From Hyalella azteca (Eukaryota > Arthropoda > Malacostraca > Amphipoda > Hyalellidae): a stretch of 64,000 bases of DNA. The position numbers were made by a program, and so were the translations under genes. The stretch covers positions 1 through 64,000 of the forward strand of contig NW_025931625.1 of NCBI RefSeq assembly GCF_000764305.2, read 5' to 3'. This document shows positions 40,001 through 48,744 of the stretch, piece by piece (position 1 is the stretch's first letter; the number at the start of each line of letters is the position of its first letter). The notes under the pieces are model-generated. The model made no database searches, was not told where the DNA came from, and was given only the letters and a program-made list of their open reading frames with translations.

Positions 40001-42201
40001 TTCAAACCTGAATAATTTTCAGTCAGATGTCCATTAAGTACCTACTACCAAATTAAGTACTATCATGTACCGTACGTACATAACTTACTTCAAATACTTT
40101 TGAATGGTACTCTGTAGCGCAGGGACAGGCAGGCGAGGGAGGATCTGCTTCAGGGCAGTAGGTGCTGAGTAACGAGCAGCAGGCTGCCTTAGAGGTGCTG
40201 CTGGACATGGAGGTGATGGAGGCACCCAAGGTTGTCCAATGTTGCAGATGGCGCGACATGACTGTGTTTGTGCACTTCTACACACCTGCATATTTAGAAA
40301 TATTTTCAATCCTCTTGTTGTCTTCGGTTAATATGAAACCAGATGACACAGTATTTATGCACTTGTTTAGATGTGAACAATTCCAACCATAAGCAAAGAA
40401 GGCTAGAGACATACCTTATACCAGAAATGAAGACAACAGGAGAGTTAAAACAGAAGTTAAAGCAAACAATACAAGTGCATCTAACGTTAATGTACAGTTA
40501 TATATACATGACTTCATTTAAAAGCCTTTCCCTTGTTTGCAATGAAGGTATAATGTTCTCATTCATTTAATAAATCTTTTACAAATTTATGAACAGAGCA
40601 GTAGCTTCATTGACAAGTTTTATCATAAATGTTCAATATGTTGGTAGGTATTTCTTTGTCAACCTGCAGCATTAAAGCAGAAGCAGACAAGCCTCCATGG
40701 TGATGAGAAGAGTGGAGGTAGCTTTGCCGCACACCGAGACAGGCAATCTGCAAATATAGAACCCAATGAATAAAAATGAAAACATGCACAGCTAAAATTG
40801 CTGATGAAATTAGTAAAATGCAAAATTATTGGACATGAATCACAAAATAAAATATACTGGATCCTTCTAAGTCAAGTAGACAAATTATCACATCTCATTA
40901 AATGTTATTAAATTTTTAACAATATTTTGTAATGTAAAAAACTAAATTTGCCTCAGGTTAAGAACAAACTATGGGACATTAGTGAGGCTATGGACTATTG
41001 AATGGGTCAAGTGAATGTGGTGATGGATCATGGGCTGTAAAATTAGACACTCAGGACATTTTAGCAGGATATCTATGAAAGGGCATACTTCAAATTGCTT
41101 TCAATACATTTTTAATTACATGTAGTTAGATATATAATTTAGGTAATGTTATAATTTTAAAGCAGGAATTAAATAGTTTACAAAAATTTGATCACAAGCT
41201 GGGGCACCTAGATCTTAGAGAAAATTTTTGTTCAACATGATACATAAACAACCTAAACAATATACCATAACATCCAGCACAAATTTTTTCACAAGTTTAC
41301 ACAAGGTTTTCCTGCTTGCACACTCTAAAGATTAGACATGCAAACTATTTTCTTCTTGGGCATATACCAGTAATACTGACAAAAAAGGAAAAATTCTCAG
41401 ATATTGACAGAAAAAGAGAGACAGTCCTCATATAGGTACATTAAAGAAAAAAAATTTGCATGTGAATGCATAAATGAAACTTTACCCCAAGAAAAAAATA
41501 TATTCACCAAAATATAATTGTGAGACTTTGAAGCACATCAGCCAGTTTAGTAGGCTTTGTGTGTGACAAATACATTATTATTTCTTGACACAAAGTGTTT
41601 ATGAACTACATTTCAGTTTCAGTTGTTAAATTATTACATTCTATTTTTTCAGTGACATTATTATGCTATTACATTTAAATTATTTTACATTTTATCAACA
41701 TTAAACCTGAAAAATAGATTCTTGATACACCTGACACTTGAAAAAATAATATAGATTTCATATAAATGAGCCAAATGATTGATACGATATGCAGGCTTTA
41801 GTGGAGTTAATAAAGGGGGTGGGAGGGTTGGTGACATAGTGAATTTATCCAATTTCACAGTACAGTATTTATCATAATCAATTCCACCACAAGAAAGAGT
41901 CAATAATAGCACCTGGATCTGGATAGATAGAGAAGACAAAAATAATTCAGAAATATATAGCATACCTATATGAGAAATTTTGGAGTAGCAAAATCTCCAA
42001 TAAAAATGTGATCATTTGAATAATTTTTTAAATGTGATGAAGGATGTTTTGAACAAATACTGACAATTTCATAACTAAATTAGAGATGGCTAAGCCATAA
42101 GTATAAGACAATGACATGAACATGATGAAATGAGATTATATGAAACACTTGCAAGCATAAGAAGTAAGAAGATACCTCACCTGTCGAGGGAGAATTTCCA
42201 T
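30863..42201 (-). CDS. CRAT: Carnitine O-acetyltransferase; gene span
   Basis: Transfers acetyl groups between CoA and carnitine in mitochondria or peroxisomes. Exons in transcript order: 42181-42201, 40664-40747, 40089-40285, (missing), 38713-38878, 37168-37339, 36218-36396, 35320-35420, 34513-34635, 33852-33974, 33263-33461, 31595-31732, 30863-31075. All listed joins keep phase. The active-site His lies in LTYEHSPAEGPPI. Thr of GRTETIRS and Arg of VDRHLLGLKL are the two positions where carnitine enzymes differ from choline acetyltransferase (Val and Asn), so CRAT is preferred over ChAT. The STSQ and PDGYGCCYNP motifs are intact. About 90 residues between LPRLPVPAL and QVPVDRSG are absent, probably lost in the gap at 39116. 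The last exon ends ELPDDAA with no obvious peroxisomal SKL/AKL tail. Confidence 0.93.
31546..31615. repeat. Triplicated CRAT exon end and donor, 23 bp
   Basis: On the minus strand CTCTCCACCAGCCAG is followed by GTGAGT (true donor) and then twice more by GTGCGT. Confidence 0.93.
31595..31732 (-). CDS. CRAT: CRAT exon: VDRHLLGLKL to LSTSQ
   Basis: 46 codons, phase 0 at both ends. Reads AVKGEGVDRHLLGLKLAAIE and VPAIFMDVAYARSAHMRLST, ending SQ. The Arg of VDRHLL is the carnitine-specific residue (Arg518; Asn in ChAT), and STSQ is part of the active site. The donor region is triplicated. Confidence 0.95.
32000..33173. mobile_element. PIF/Harbinger-like element with tandem 536-bp duplication
   Basis: Termini GGGTACGTACACAGTGAAAG and its inverse TTTCACTGTGTACGTACCC, flanked by TTA on both sides, the 3-bp TWA-type target of PIF/Harbinger. 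The first unit spans 32000-32637. A second 536-bp copy follows (to 33173) and includes 15 bp of flanking DNA, so the duplication happened after insertion. Both copies contain a MADF-domain coding remnant, matching the DNA-binding second ORF of this superfamily. It sits in a CRAT intron. Confidence 0.85.
32814..32975 (+). pseudogene. MADF-domain ORF fragment of the PIF/Harbinger element
   Basis: The open frame reads MMSIGSDQLITEVYARTLIW, then DKWSKEQSNRIVVEKLWADI and AKMMNCEGK. The pattern LI.EV..R..IWD and a later W..IA fits the start of a MADF domain. The sibling copy at about 32279-32420 has small deletions that break the frame. GTAAGG inside the last codons could be the donor of a lost intron. 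Confidence 0.7.
33187..33268. repeat. 25-bp array of a CRAT donor
   Basis: Minus-strand unit GCAG/GTGCTGGGGAGTGT plus GGGGCAG, three copies besides the true junction AAGCAG/GTGCTG. Confidence 0.9.
33263..33461 (-). CDS. CRAT: CRAT exon: carnitine-site YESAS and RTETIRS
   Basis: Reads VHGEPAAHYESASTRMFAGG, RTETIRSCSEESAAFCAA and LLLQAVAAHNAYAKQ. Tyr and Ser of YESAS and Thr of GRTET correspond to residues that bind the carnitine carboxylate (vertebrate Tyr452, Ser454, Thr465). The exon is GC-rich. Its donor GTGCTG is repeated in a 25-bp array. Confidence 0.95.
33600..33885. repeat. 50-bp array of a CRAT exon end and donor
   Basis: Six copies of the segment encoding DSFIQMAIQLAFYR plus donor, at 33612, 33661, 33711, 33761, 33811 and the exon at 33852. 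Donors read GTAAAT, four times GTGAGT, and GCGAGT next to the exon. Confidence 0.95.
33852..33974 (-). CDS. CRAT: CRAT exon: FIQMAIQLAFYR, with GC donor
   Basis: Reads SLVEDLEMTCFVYDKYGKTF and SPDSFIQMAIQLAFYR, strongly conserved CoA/carnitine tunnel residues. The exon-proximal donor is CAG/GCGAGT, a GC donor. The next four downstream copies of the junction carry GTGAGT instead. Confidence 0.92.
34262..34515. repeat. 18-bp array derived from a CRAT donor
   Basis: Minus-strand unit TTGACAG/GTGGGTTACTG against the real junction TTGATAG/GTGAGTTACTG; about 14 copies. Confidence 0.93.
34513..34635 (-). CDS. CRAT: CRAT exon: RPRRLQFTVPSDLEAQI
   Basis: Reads ASGRASKSLLAVETSRPRRL, then QFTVPSDLEAQIHQAGTVLD, aligning with PMPKKLRFNITPEIKSDIEKAK of CRAT. 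The acceptor is CTGGACAG; the donor GTGAGT follows TTGATAG. An 18-bp array derived from this junction follows. Confidence 0.85.
35085..35319. repeat. Degenerate CACGCCACACATG array at a CRAT donor
   Basis: Irregular repeats containing ACCCAC (GTGGGT on the minus strand), the same hexamer as the donor of the catalytic-His exon. Confidence 0.75.
35320..35420 (-). CDS. CRAT: CRAT exon: catalytic histidine
   Basis: Reads FVVGASGRVGLTYEHSPAEG and PPIANLMDHIVDYM. The His of YEH is the general base of the acyltransferase family (His343 in vertebrate CRAT). AEGPPI is typical of CRAT rather than ChAT. The donor is GTGGGT, and copies of GTGGGT recur in the degenerate array downstream. Confidence 0.93.
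35741..35781. repeat. Perfect 19-bp inverted repeat with 3-bp loop
   Basis: TAATATAACTGAACCTATA, three bases, then its exact inverse; a third partial arm occurs near 35811-35828. It could form a cruciform. It lies in a CRAT intron. Confidence 0.92.
35874..36217. repeat. 51-bp array of the CRAT NRWFDKTIQ exon end and donor
   Basis: Six extra copies encoding NRWFDKTIQ followed by GTGAGCAGTGATGTTGTC. The period is exactly 17 codons, and the minus strand is stop-free throughout. Confidence 0.97.
36218..36396 (-). CDS. CRAT: CRAT exon: CLDA to NRWFDKTIQ
   Basis: Reads ASAENAASLREVQRSLFLVC, LDAVVQPSTGNA and LHGGGTSGNSGNRWFDKTIQ, matching CRAT (SIFTVCLDA, LHGGG, SGNRWFDKTLQ). The donor taken here (GTGAGC) is the exon-proximal one of seven tandem copies. 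Confidence 0.93.
37168..37339 (-). CDS. CRAT: CRAT exon: FFRLDV to AYKALLK
   Basis: Begins FFRLDVHGKNNQLLNVSQLQ and ends PLGLLTTQNRNVWGQAYKAL, equivalent to FFELDV and PVGILTSNHRNSWAKAYNTL in vertebrate CRAT. The start chosen uses GTACAG at 37340-37345, which gives phase 0. An internal TTCAG six bases later would also resemble an acceptor but breaks the phase. Confidence 0.92.
37340..37615. repeat. 24/27-bp array of a CRAT acceptor and exon start
   Basis: Minus-strand units GTACAG/TTCTTCAGACTGGACATT (24 bp) alternate with a GTACAGTTCTGTCTCACGGT variant (27 bp). The true junction is GTACAG/TTTTTCAGACTCGACGTG. All periods are multiples of three and the strand is open. Confidence 0.93.
38465..38712. 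repeat. 42/40-bp array of a CRAT exon end and donor
   Basis: Copies start at 38465, 38505, 38545, 38587, 38629 and 38671 before the exon at 38713. Each encodes RHIVVMHQNH followed by a GTGAGT-type donor. The four junctions nearest the exon are spaced 42 bp (14 codons); the distal ones 40 bp. Confidence 0.97.
38713..38878 (-). CDS. CRAT: CRAT exon: YHKIFGTCRIPG segment
   Basis: Reads NQVPVDRSGGTEMDMSQYHK, IFGTCRIPGLTKDSLCFHG and PPRHIVVMHQNH, matching the CRAT block NQYYQILSSCRVPGPKQD followed by ITVVHN. The exon's last ~40 bases plus its GTGAGT donor are repeated seven times toward the intron. Confidence 0.92.
38879..40088. other. CRAT intron with assembly gap where conserved exons are missing
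   Basis: AT-rich, with the n at 39116. No sequence matching the expected CRAT block (conserved Trp-rich ENWLSEWW region) was found on the minus strand. Confidence 0.6.
40089..40285 (-). CDS. CRAT: CRAT third exon: end of leader and start of mature enzyme
   Basis: Reads VCRSAQTQSCRAICNIGQPW, a Pro/Ala stretch, then ILPRLPVPALQSTIQKYL, the N-terminal hallmark of carnitine/choline acyltransferases (LPRLPVPPLQQSLDHYL). No acidic residue occurs before this motif. Acceptor TATGCAG, donor GTAAGT, ending two bases into a codon. Confidence 0.85.
40664..40747 (-). CDS. CRAT: CRAT second exon: probable mitochondrial presequence
   Basis: 84 bp, phase 0 at both ends, between TTTGCAG and GTTGAC on the minus strand. 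It reads IACLGVRQSYLHSSHHHGG and on to SALMLQ, with Arg/Ser/His and no acidic residue, as expected for a mitochondrial targeting peptide. The donor GTTGAC is weak. Confidence 0.5.
42181..42201 (-). CDS. CRAT: CRAT first coding exon (predicted start)
   Basis: On the minus strand GCCATGG gives a strong start context, followed by MEILPRQ and the donor CAG/GTGAGG. Phase 0 matches the next exon. The exon is very short, so the call depends on the joined leader looking like a mitochondrial presequence. Confidence 0.5.
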
Positions 42202-45200
42202 GGCAAATGTTTTCTGTGTGCAAGCAGTAGATCAGCCACAACACAGCCCAACCTAATCACCTAAACTACATATGAACTTATATTGGACATAGTTCAATTG
42301 TACTATAAATGGGAGTCCAGTGCTCAGTGATCAATTCTGAAATTAAATATCAAAAGCATGATTGATTATTAGTATCAGATGATCAGATGATTGATTATTA
42401 GTATCTTTATTAACAAGTGGTGACAAGTATAGTAGGTTTCTGAAGGCATATTTTTTTTGCAAAGATTTCAATTGATTTCTGAAAAAAGTCATGTTTGATA
42501 CAACTCCTAGTCTCCTACTATGTTATCTGTCTCATTTTAATATGCAAGCTTAATTATACTATTATAGACTTATAGTGTAAAATTGTCAATTTTTGGGTTA
42601 ACCAGACATCAGATGATCAGACAATAGGATAATGACCACCCTACTTAGCTATAGTACTATGAGTCTATGACTATGAAGAAACTTTACATCAAGAATATTG
42701 CACCTAAGAGGCCTTTAAATTTACAGGCAAACAGAATATTTACCTAGCAAATCAGTACTACTGTACTACCAGTGGCAGTGGGACTTTGAAATTTAAATTA
42801 GATAATATAAATACCATCAAATGGAGTAATAAGGGATGCTTTTTTTGTTGATAACTTACAAACTACAAAGTTGCAATGAAACATTTCATAAACAAATTTA
42901 GGCTCATTTTGAAGGTCTTTGCAATTTAACATTTGGTTCCATCACTTCCATGTTGCAGACTTCAGACTTGCAGGTCAGGTCTGTTTTTGATGATCAATTG
43001 CTCATTGCTGGGCTGGAGGATAAGACACTTTCAGCCTCTTCAGGATTTGAGTCTATAGCGGTGAGACTTTGACTGACTTTCCATGCTGCAGGCTATGTGG
43101 TCTAAATGCTTTTGATTTTTTATTACTCCTGTTTTTCCCATACTCATAGTTGATTGGGCAATTTGTGATCTTGTTCCAACTGCCAACGTTCCAAGTTCCA
43201 GGGATCCAGGCTAGTTGCTAGTCAGACTCAGATGTCTTTTCCTGGCCCTGATGCCTGATGGCACTCGCATTTTGGTAATGGATCTGCTTCCTTGTCTTCA
43301 GGTATTGTTGTCTTTGTTAATTGTTGAGGTAGTTCTCTCTGGAGTCTGGTGCTGATGAAGCCGAAGGGTAGGGTTCAAGTTCAGATTCAGTTCCCTTCAT
43401 CTTGGACATTCATGCCGGTTGGCTCACTTGGCTGTCTAGGGGTTTTGTTCCCAGATTTGGGTTCATCTTGTTTTTCCACATGAACGCTCTAAATTCAGAA
43501 CTTCAAATTTTTATAAGAAATATCTGGTTATTTGAATTCAGAACTGAGAAGACTAGTTTTAGTTACTATGGTCATGAACTTTCATTTTAGAGTTTAGGCA
43601 CAGCACGTCTTCTCACCTTCACGGTGAAATCCCTAATCCAATACAAATGCGGTACGGAGAGCATCTGCAACTTACGTAGCGCTCCAAACATTGGATTAAT
43701 CCGCCAAAAAAAATTGATATCAGTTGTATACATGGTTGAAATAGTATATAAAGTTCAACCATGGTTGTATATATCTGAAAGTAATTTCTCCTTGGCAATC
43801 AGCAGCCTTGATACCATGTCATACTCATAGTGATATCGGCGCTAAAGAATAGACTGCGATGTGGCCTGCTCGAAATCTGTTACTTGCTCCACGAATTGTT
43901 TGAAAGCGTCTTGTATGCCTTTAAAGGTGTATTGGCTGACAACAAATAGTTTATTAAATTCCCTTGTAAATGGTAGGCAGGCTTGCAAAATTTGCACAAC
44001 ACTGCTTTGCCGGAACTTCGCAGAGATTAACATCGTTAATGTCGAATAATTTTCTTAAATACCGGTCTCTCGCTGGAGGAAAGAGTTTTCGATAATAGCT
44101 TAATGCTTTGCTCTTTCTTTCTCCATTGCACCAAAACCTCGAAACGTGTAGGAACGAAAGAGTAAGCTAAGGCGCGAGTGTGCAACAAACATGGCGGAGT
44201 CATTCCATGTAAGCCGCGTTGCTACTCCCTCTGTTGTTAATCAACTCGGTACACAGGCTATACAGCGCATCACTACAAGTATAAAGTATACCTCTTTATA
44301 CGAACTTAATTCCTTCCGTGACTGGGTTCGCATAAAGAAATGTTCGTATGTCGAAAAAAATATTTCCCAGTAGAATCAATGTAAAAGCAAGAACATCGTA
44401 AAATCAGTAACTGTAACGCAGAACACACAAAACCATACCTATAAATAAGAATTAAAAAACATTATCCATATTTATCCATAGGCGTTTTTCCGTGTCTTCA
44501 TTAACGCTGGAACGACGTTTGAATATGATCAATATAAGCGCGTGCAGGAAAATTTCTTCCCCCCTGTGCTCGGGCGCAGCGGCGTGTGTTGCTATTTTCG
44601 AGAAACGTTGAGAAGTTCGGAGTAGCTGGAGGTCGTCGGACAGGACTCTGAAGGTCAGAGTAGCTGAAAGTCGCATACTGTACGACGGGATCGAAGCTTA
44701 TTTCGTGGTATATTTTTTTGTTTCTAGGAAGTATTAGTTCGACTGGACGTTCTATTAATCTTGTGCTTAGATTAGTGACTAGTCAATTGTTGGTAACATT
44801 TATTTTATGACTGTAATATGGAATCTTATTAAACTGTGATATTATTTTGCTAACTCAAGGGTTTAATTTATGTAGAATAGATCGAATAGAATAGAAGTGT
44901 TGGCGTTGAAGAAATAGGCTCATAGCCTGTTGCCGATTCTTGAACTTTTCGTGACTGAGTAAGCAATGCGTAAACAAATATTTATTTCAAGACTGTAATA
45001 TGGAATCTCGCCTAGCTGTGATATTTTTAGGATTTAGTTGTTAGCGTCTTGGGACGAGACTGAATGTGTGGCTCCAACGTGAATGGTTGAGCTGCTCCAG
45101 GCCTGGTGACGGAGCGCGCTAGATAGTCATGAACGTTGGAGAGTTAGGTCACTTTGGAATTAGTTTAGGATTATTCGACTTTTAACTGCGATTAGTTTGC

Positions 45201-45645
45201 CAAATGATTGAAAATATGATGACTTTATGTGTTGTATTATATTATCTATTTTTTCTTGCACTTAGAAAGTGTTTACGGTCTGTTTTGTACATTGTAAACG
45301 GGTGAGGTAAGCTTATTTTGGCTGAGTTACCCCTCGCTGAGATGTTGTGTGTGCTCAGTGTTACTGGGTTGGGGTGTCACGGTTTCGACTCTAAATAGGC
45401 GGAGCCAAATTCGGACTTTTAAGAATAAACTCCACCGCAGTTCTGGGCATAACTCTTAATGAGTTCCACTAACGGACTAATAACGGCATAGGTGGAGTTC
45501 TTGGATAGTTCCAGGTTTTGGCTGCGTTGGGCGGTTAACAGTCGTTCAATTCGCAAAATTTAGAGCCGGACCAAAGAGCGACTCTTTAGCTCTTGTGTTA
45601 AAACCAATACGCAAGTCACCGTAAAGTCGGTACGCTACCCGCAAC
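42202..45645. other. Intergenic region between divergent genes
   Basis: No homology recognised. A GCAACAAACATGGCGGAGTC segment at 44184 resembles a strong start codon in CpG-rich surroundings, ending at a potential donor (CAT/GTAAGC). A weak direct duplication (ACTGTAATATGGAATCT) occurs at 44812 and 44992. Confidence 0.4.
43731..43763. mobile_element. 33-bp minimal hAT-like element
   Basis: Only the termini CATGGTTGAA and TTCAACCATG separated by 13 bp, flanked by a perfect 8-bp duplication GTTGTATA (43723-43730, 43764-43771). The ends match the MITE family at 2510. Confidence 0.8.
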
Positions 45646-46855
45646 CAGAGCTGGGCAGCACTACTTTGAAATGTAGCGGCCACTATCGCTACCGCTACAT
45701 GCTCTAAATGTAGCTGGCGCTACCGCTACCGCTACACCCACTAGATTGTAGCGGGCGCTACCGCTACCGCTACTGTAAAATGTATCGCCGCTACGCTAGC
45801 CGCTACAATGGCCAAAATTATTAGAAATTTCTAAATATTTATTGTTCTGCTATTGGTATTTACTCATAAGCATTTATTGTTAATAAAACATTTTCAAAAC
45901 ATATTAATGCAACTTTATTGCAATTAACCTAACCGAACTATTACGGGTTAGATACAGTAAATAAAAGTTACAGTTATTTTTATGTTTTACCTTCCCTACA
46001 TGGATGTCTACTTCGGGATCGGGTTACGTTGACTAAGGTAGTGAGGGATATGTAAGACATGCACATAAGTCCAGATAACGTATCTCGTAAACGGGGTGGT
46101 AATACAGAGTTGCGATGCAGAGGAATAAGCTACGGCATCGACCGTAAGGTCGGAGAACTCTACCGACACGCTACATCGCGCAGTGCTCATCAGCTACTGG
46201 GGGGTTTGCTTAAGGTTGCTTGACCTTTTATTAGCTTCGCTTCCGCCCACTACTGAGGTCTGATCGCGTGATCTATCACGTGTCTATCAGATGTTGACTC
46301 GTCCTCAATCTTTATCAGGTCAAGTGAATTGACACCGGACAACTTTAATCTACCAATCTCAAAAATCATCCACATACACATATAAAAAAGCAGTCTTTTT
46401 TATATGTGTGGATAATTAACTTAACTTAACTTTAACCTACTTAACTTTTTAACTTTAATAATTAATTAAATTAACTGTGGATATAAGTACCAACTTAACA
46501 AATAACAACTAACATGTTGACACTAGTAACAGGCTGAGGTTGACAATACACTGAAATCTTTCGTACAGTTTTATTCTGTAATTTATATTATGTATGTATC
46601 ATGCTGGTTTTTAAATAATATTTAATACTAGTTAGTAAAATCAAAAGGCTTTATCTATAAATGTAGCGGTAGCGCTACAGCGGCAAAACCTCGTATCACT
46701 ACTTAAATATGTAGCGAGCGCTGCGCTACATTGCGTTAAATGTAGCGCCGCTACCGCTACTGAAAATGTAGCGGCCGCTTCATGTACGTAGCGCTCTACT
46801 GCCCACCTCTGACTAGTAGCGGCCGCTACATGTAGCGCGCTACTGGCCACCTCTG
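45646..46855. mobile_element. 1.2-kb non-autonomous hAT-like element
   Basis: Starts CAGAGCTGGGCAGCACTAC and ends CTACTGGCCACCTCTG. It is rich in TAGCGGCCGCTAC-type subterminal repeats at both ends, with an AT-rich interior lacking a transposase. Flanks CCCGCAAC and CCCGTAAC are an 8-bp duplication with one mismatch. Confidence 0.82.
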
Positions 46856-48144
46856 CCCGTAACTATTTAGACTTCGCGGCGGTGTTTCCGGTTTCACGTG
46901 AAAAACGTCGGATTGGCCTGAACTGTGGACTAAATATTATTTGTAATATTTCTAACGTATTTTGGTCGCTGCAGGATGCAAATTTTTAGACCATTTAATG
47001 CTCATAATACCGATCATTAAAATTTCAGTTGGAGGATGTGTATGGAGTTGCAACGAAGCACCGACGCACGTCACGGTCTTCGTTACGTGTTCGTTTTTCG
47101 TTAGAATCGATGAATTGATGCAGAAGTTCCTGTAAATCAATCCGCTTTTTTAATTTTTCCAGGAGTTCATGTGAAATTTTCCGGTTTGTCTAGTCCCAGT
47201 CTGGCCTTTAAAACTCCTCGCATGTGATGCGCAGGCTCATTATTCAACTCTCTGGTGCTTTGAACGCTTCTCCCGTCTCCATGGGATGCCGTCTTATATA
47301 GTCCAGAGTCGGCGCTTGCGTGGAACCATGCAATTACAGCTTCGCTCTATAGTTTACTTTTACGTGTAGTAAAGTTCTCAAGGAGGCAGTTTCTGATAAA
47401 GCGGTTACTGTTGTTTAATCGTTAAAGATATAATACGATGTCAATCAAGTTAATTCAAGTTATCCCTGCTACTTACCAACACTTACTACTACTACGTGCT
47501 GTAGCTACATATACTTATACTTGCTTCTGCTACTTATACTACTTCTTTTTTCTACCACATTTGGCTGCTTACCACTATTACTAGAAACTACCATTTCGCA
47601 CCTAACTTGATTTGTTGCCTGTTTCCTCAGTTTTGGTAAATTGAATTTTTCTTCATTTTTTTCTTATCAGCAGCTTTCCGGATACGGGCTCAGTCAATAT
47701 TAAGTAGCAACTCGTTTATGTTGGAGGTCATTGATGCAGAAACATTCAAGCGAGTCGCACTTCAGAACTTAGCTCCTGACCATGAACTTAGCTCGTCAAT
47801 TGACCTTATTGACCTTACCCACTATAATTCTTCCTATGAAATGTTTATTCATTCTAACTGAATAATTTGATGACGGATTGTAAATATTTATTTACTTTAT
47901 ATTTGCAGTATTTTCCCGTTTTCGACGTTACTAAACACAAATTAGTTAATTTATTCTAATACAAAAATCCAGGGCTTGAATAACACAACATCATCTTACT
48001 CACCTACTTTAACGTTCCATGCAGTGTTCGTCGCTTCAAGCCCTCCGATGATAAAATTTATTCCTTCTTTCTCAAATGTTATTTGTTCTTTCTCAAATCA
48101 CAAATTATACTTGAGTATCTCCGTCTAGAATTATAGACTCTAGA

Positions 48145-48260
48145 GCAGTGGTTCCAAAATTGGGCTGTACCCCCTGGGGGCGGTCGAAAGATCTGGGGGG
48201 AGGCGAGGAATAAAGGGGCAGTATATAGGGGGGCGGCAGTCCGCGAAGTCGAAGCCAGAA
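48145..48260. mobile_element. One end of a hAT-like element
   Basis: CAGTGGTTCCAAAATTGGGC followed by CGGTCGAAAGATC, matching the inverted right end of the element at 52384. The other end is not found nearby. Confidence 0.55.
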
Positions 48261-48677
48261 GTTCGAACGTTTGTTTGACGGTTTGTACAAAACACGTGCA
48301 GCATATGACTCCCAGCGATGGGTTTTTCCGCCCAGATCTGTTTTTTTACCTCTCCTGGGTTTACGTCTCGGACAAATTCACGGCCTCACGGCTGGTCTCA
48401 CGGCCAATTTCCAAATTCTATGATCAAGAAATATGTCCCAAAGTAATGCACGTAACTCAACGAAAGTACACGTATTAATTAAGACCAATATAGCGGTGAT
48501 GTTTAGCTCGTGAAAAATTTTTGAATTAAGGCCATTAAATTTCTTGAGCCAAGACTAAATATCCAAACCCTCTGTTTCCATTCATTAATGTCACTTTTAT
48601 TTACACACGCAGAGCTTGACTGCAGGTTTAATTCAGTTTACGCACACTCAACAGGATAGTTGATTCTTCATTCAGAA

Positions 48678-48744
48678 ATGAATTCTACGGCGACTAATGC
48701 AGCGATGGTCACCCTGCTGCTGCTGACCGCGTCACGCATTGTCG
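48678..48744 (+). CDS. Serine protease homologue exon 1: signal peptide
   Basis: MNSTATNAAMVTLLLLTASR then IV and one base before GTGAGT. It has the hydrophobic core of a signal peptide. The RIV at its end resembles the activation-site start of the mature protease, although the next exon does not continue with the usual GG. Confidence 0.6.

Noticed and set aside
30863..42201. Choline acetyltransferase as the identity of the minus-strand enzyme
   Set aside because: Thr in GRTETIRS, Arg in VDRHLLGLKL and AEGPPI after the catalytic His are carnitine-type; ChAT has Val and Asn at the first two positions.
44452..44676. 74-codon minus-strand ORF
   Set aside because: Compositionally plausible but without homology, splice context or neighbours; likely chance.
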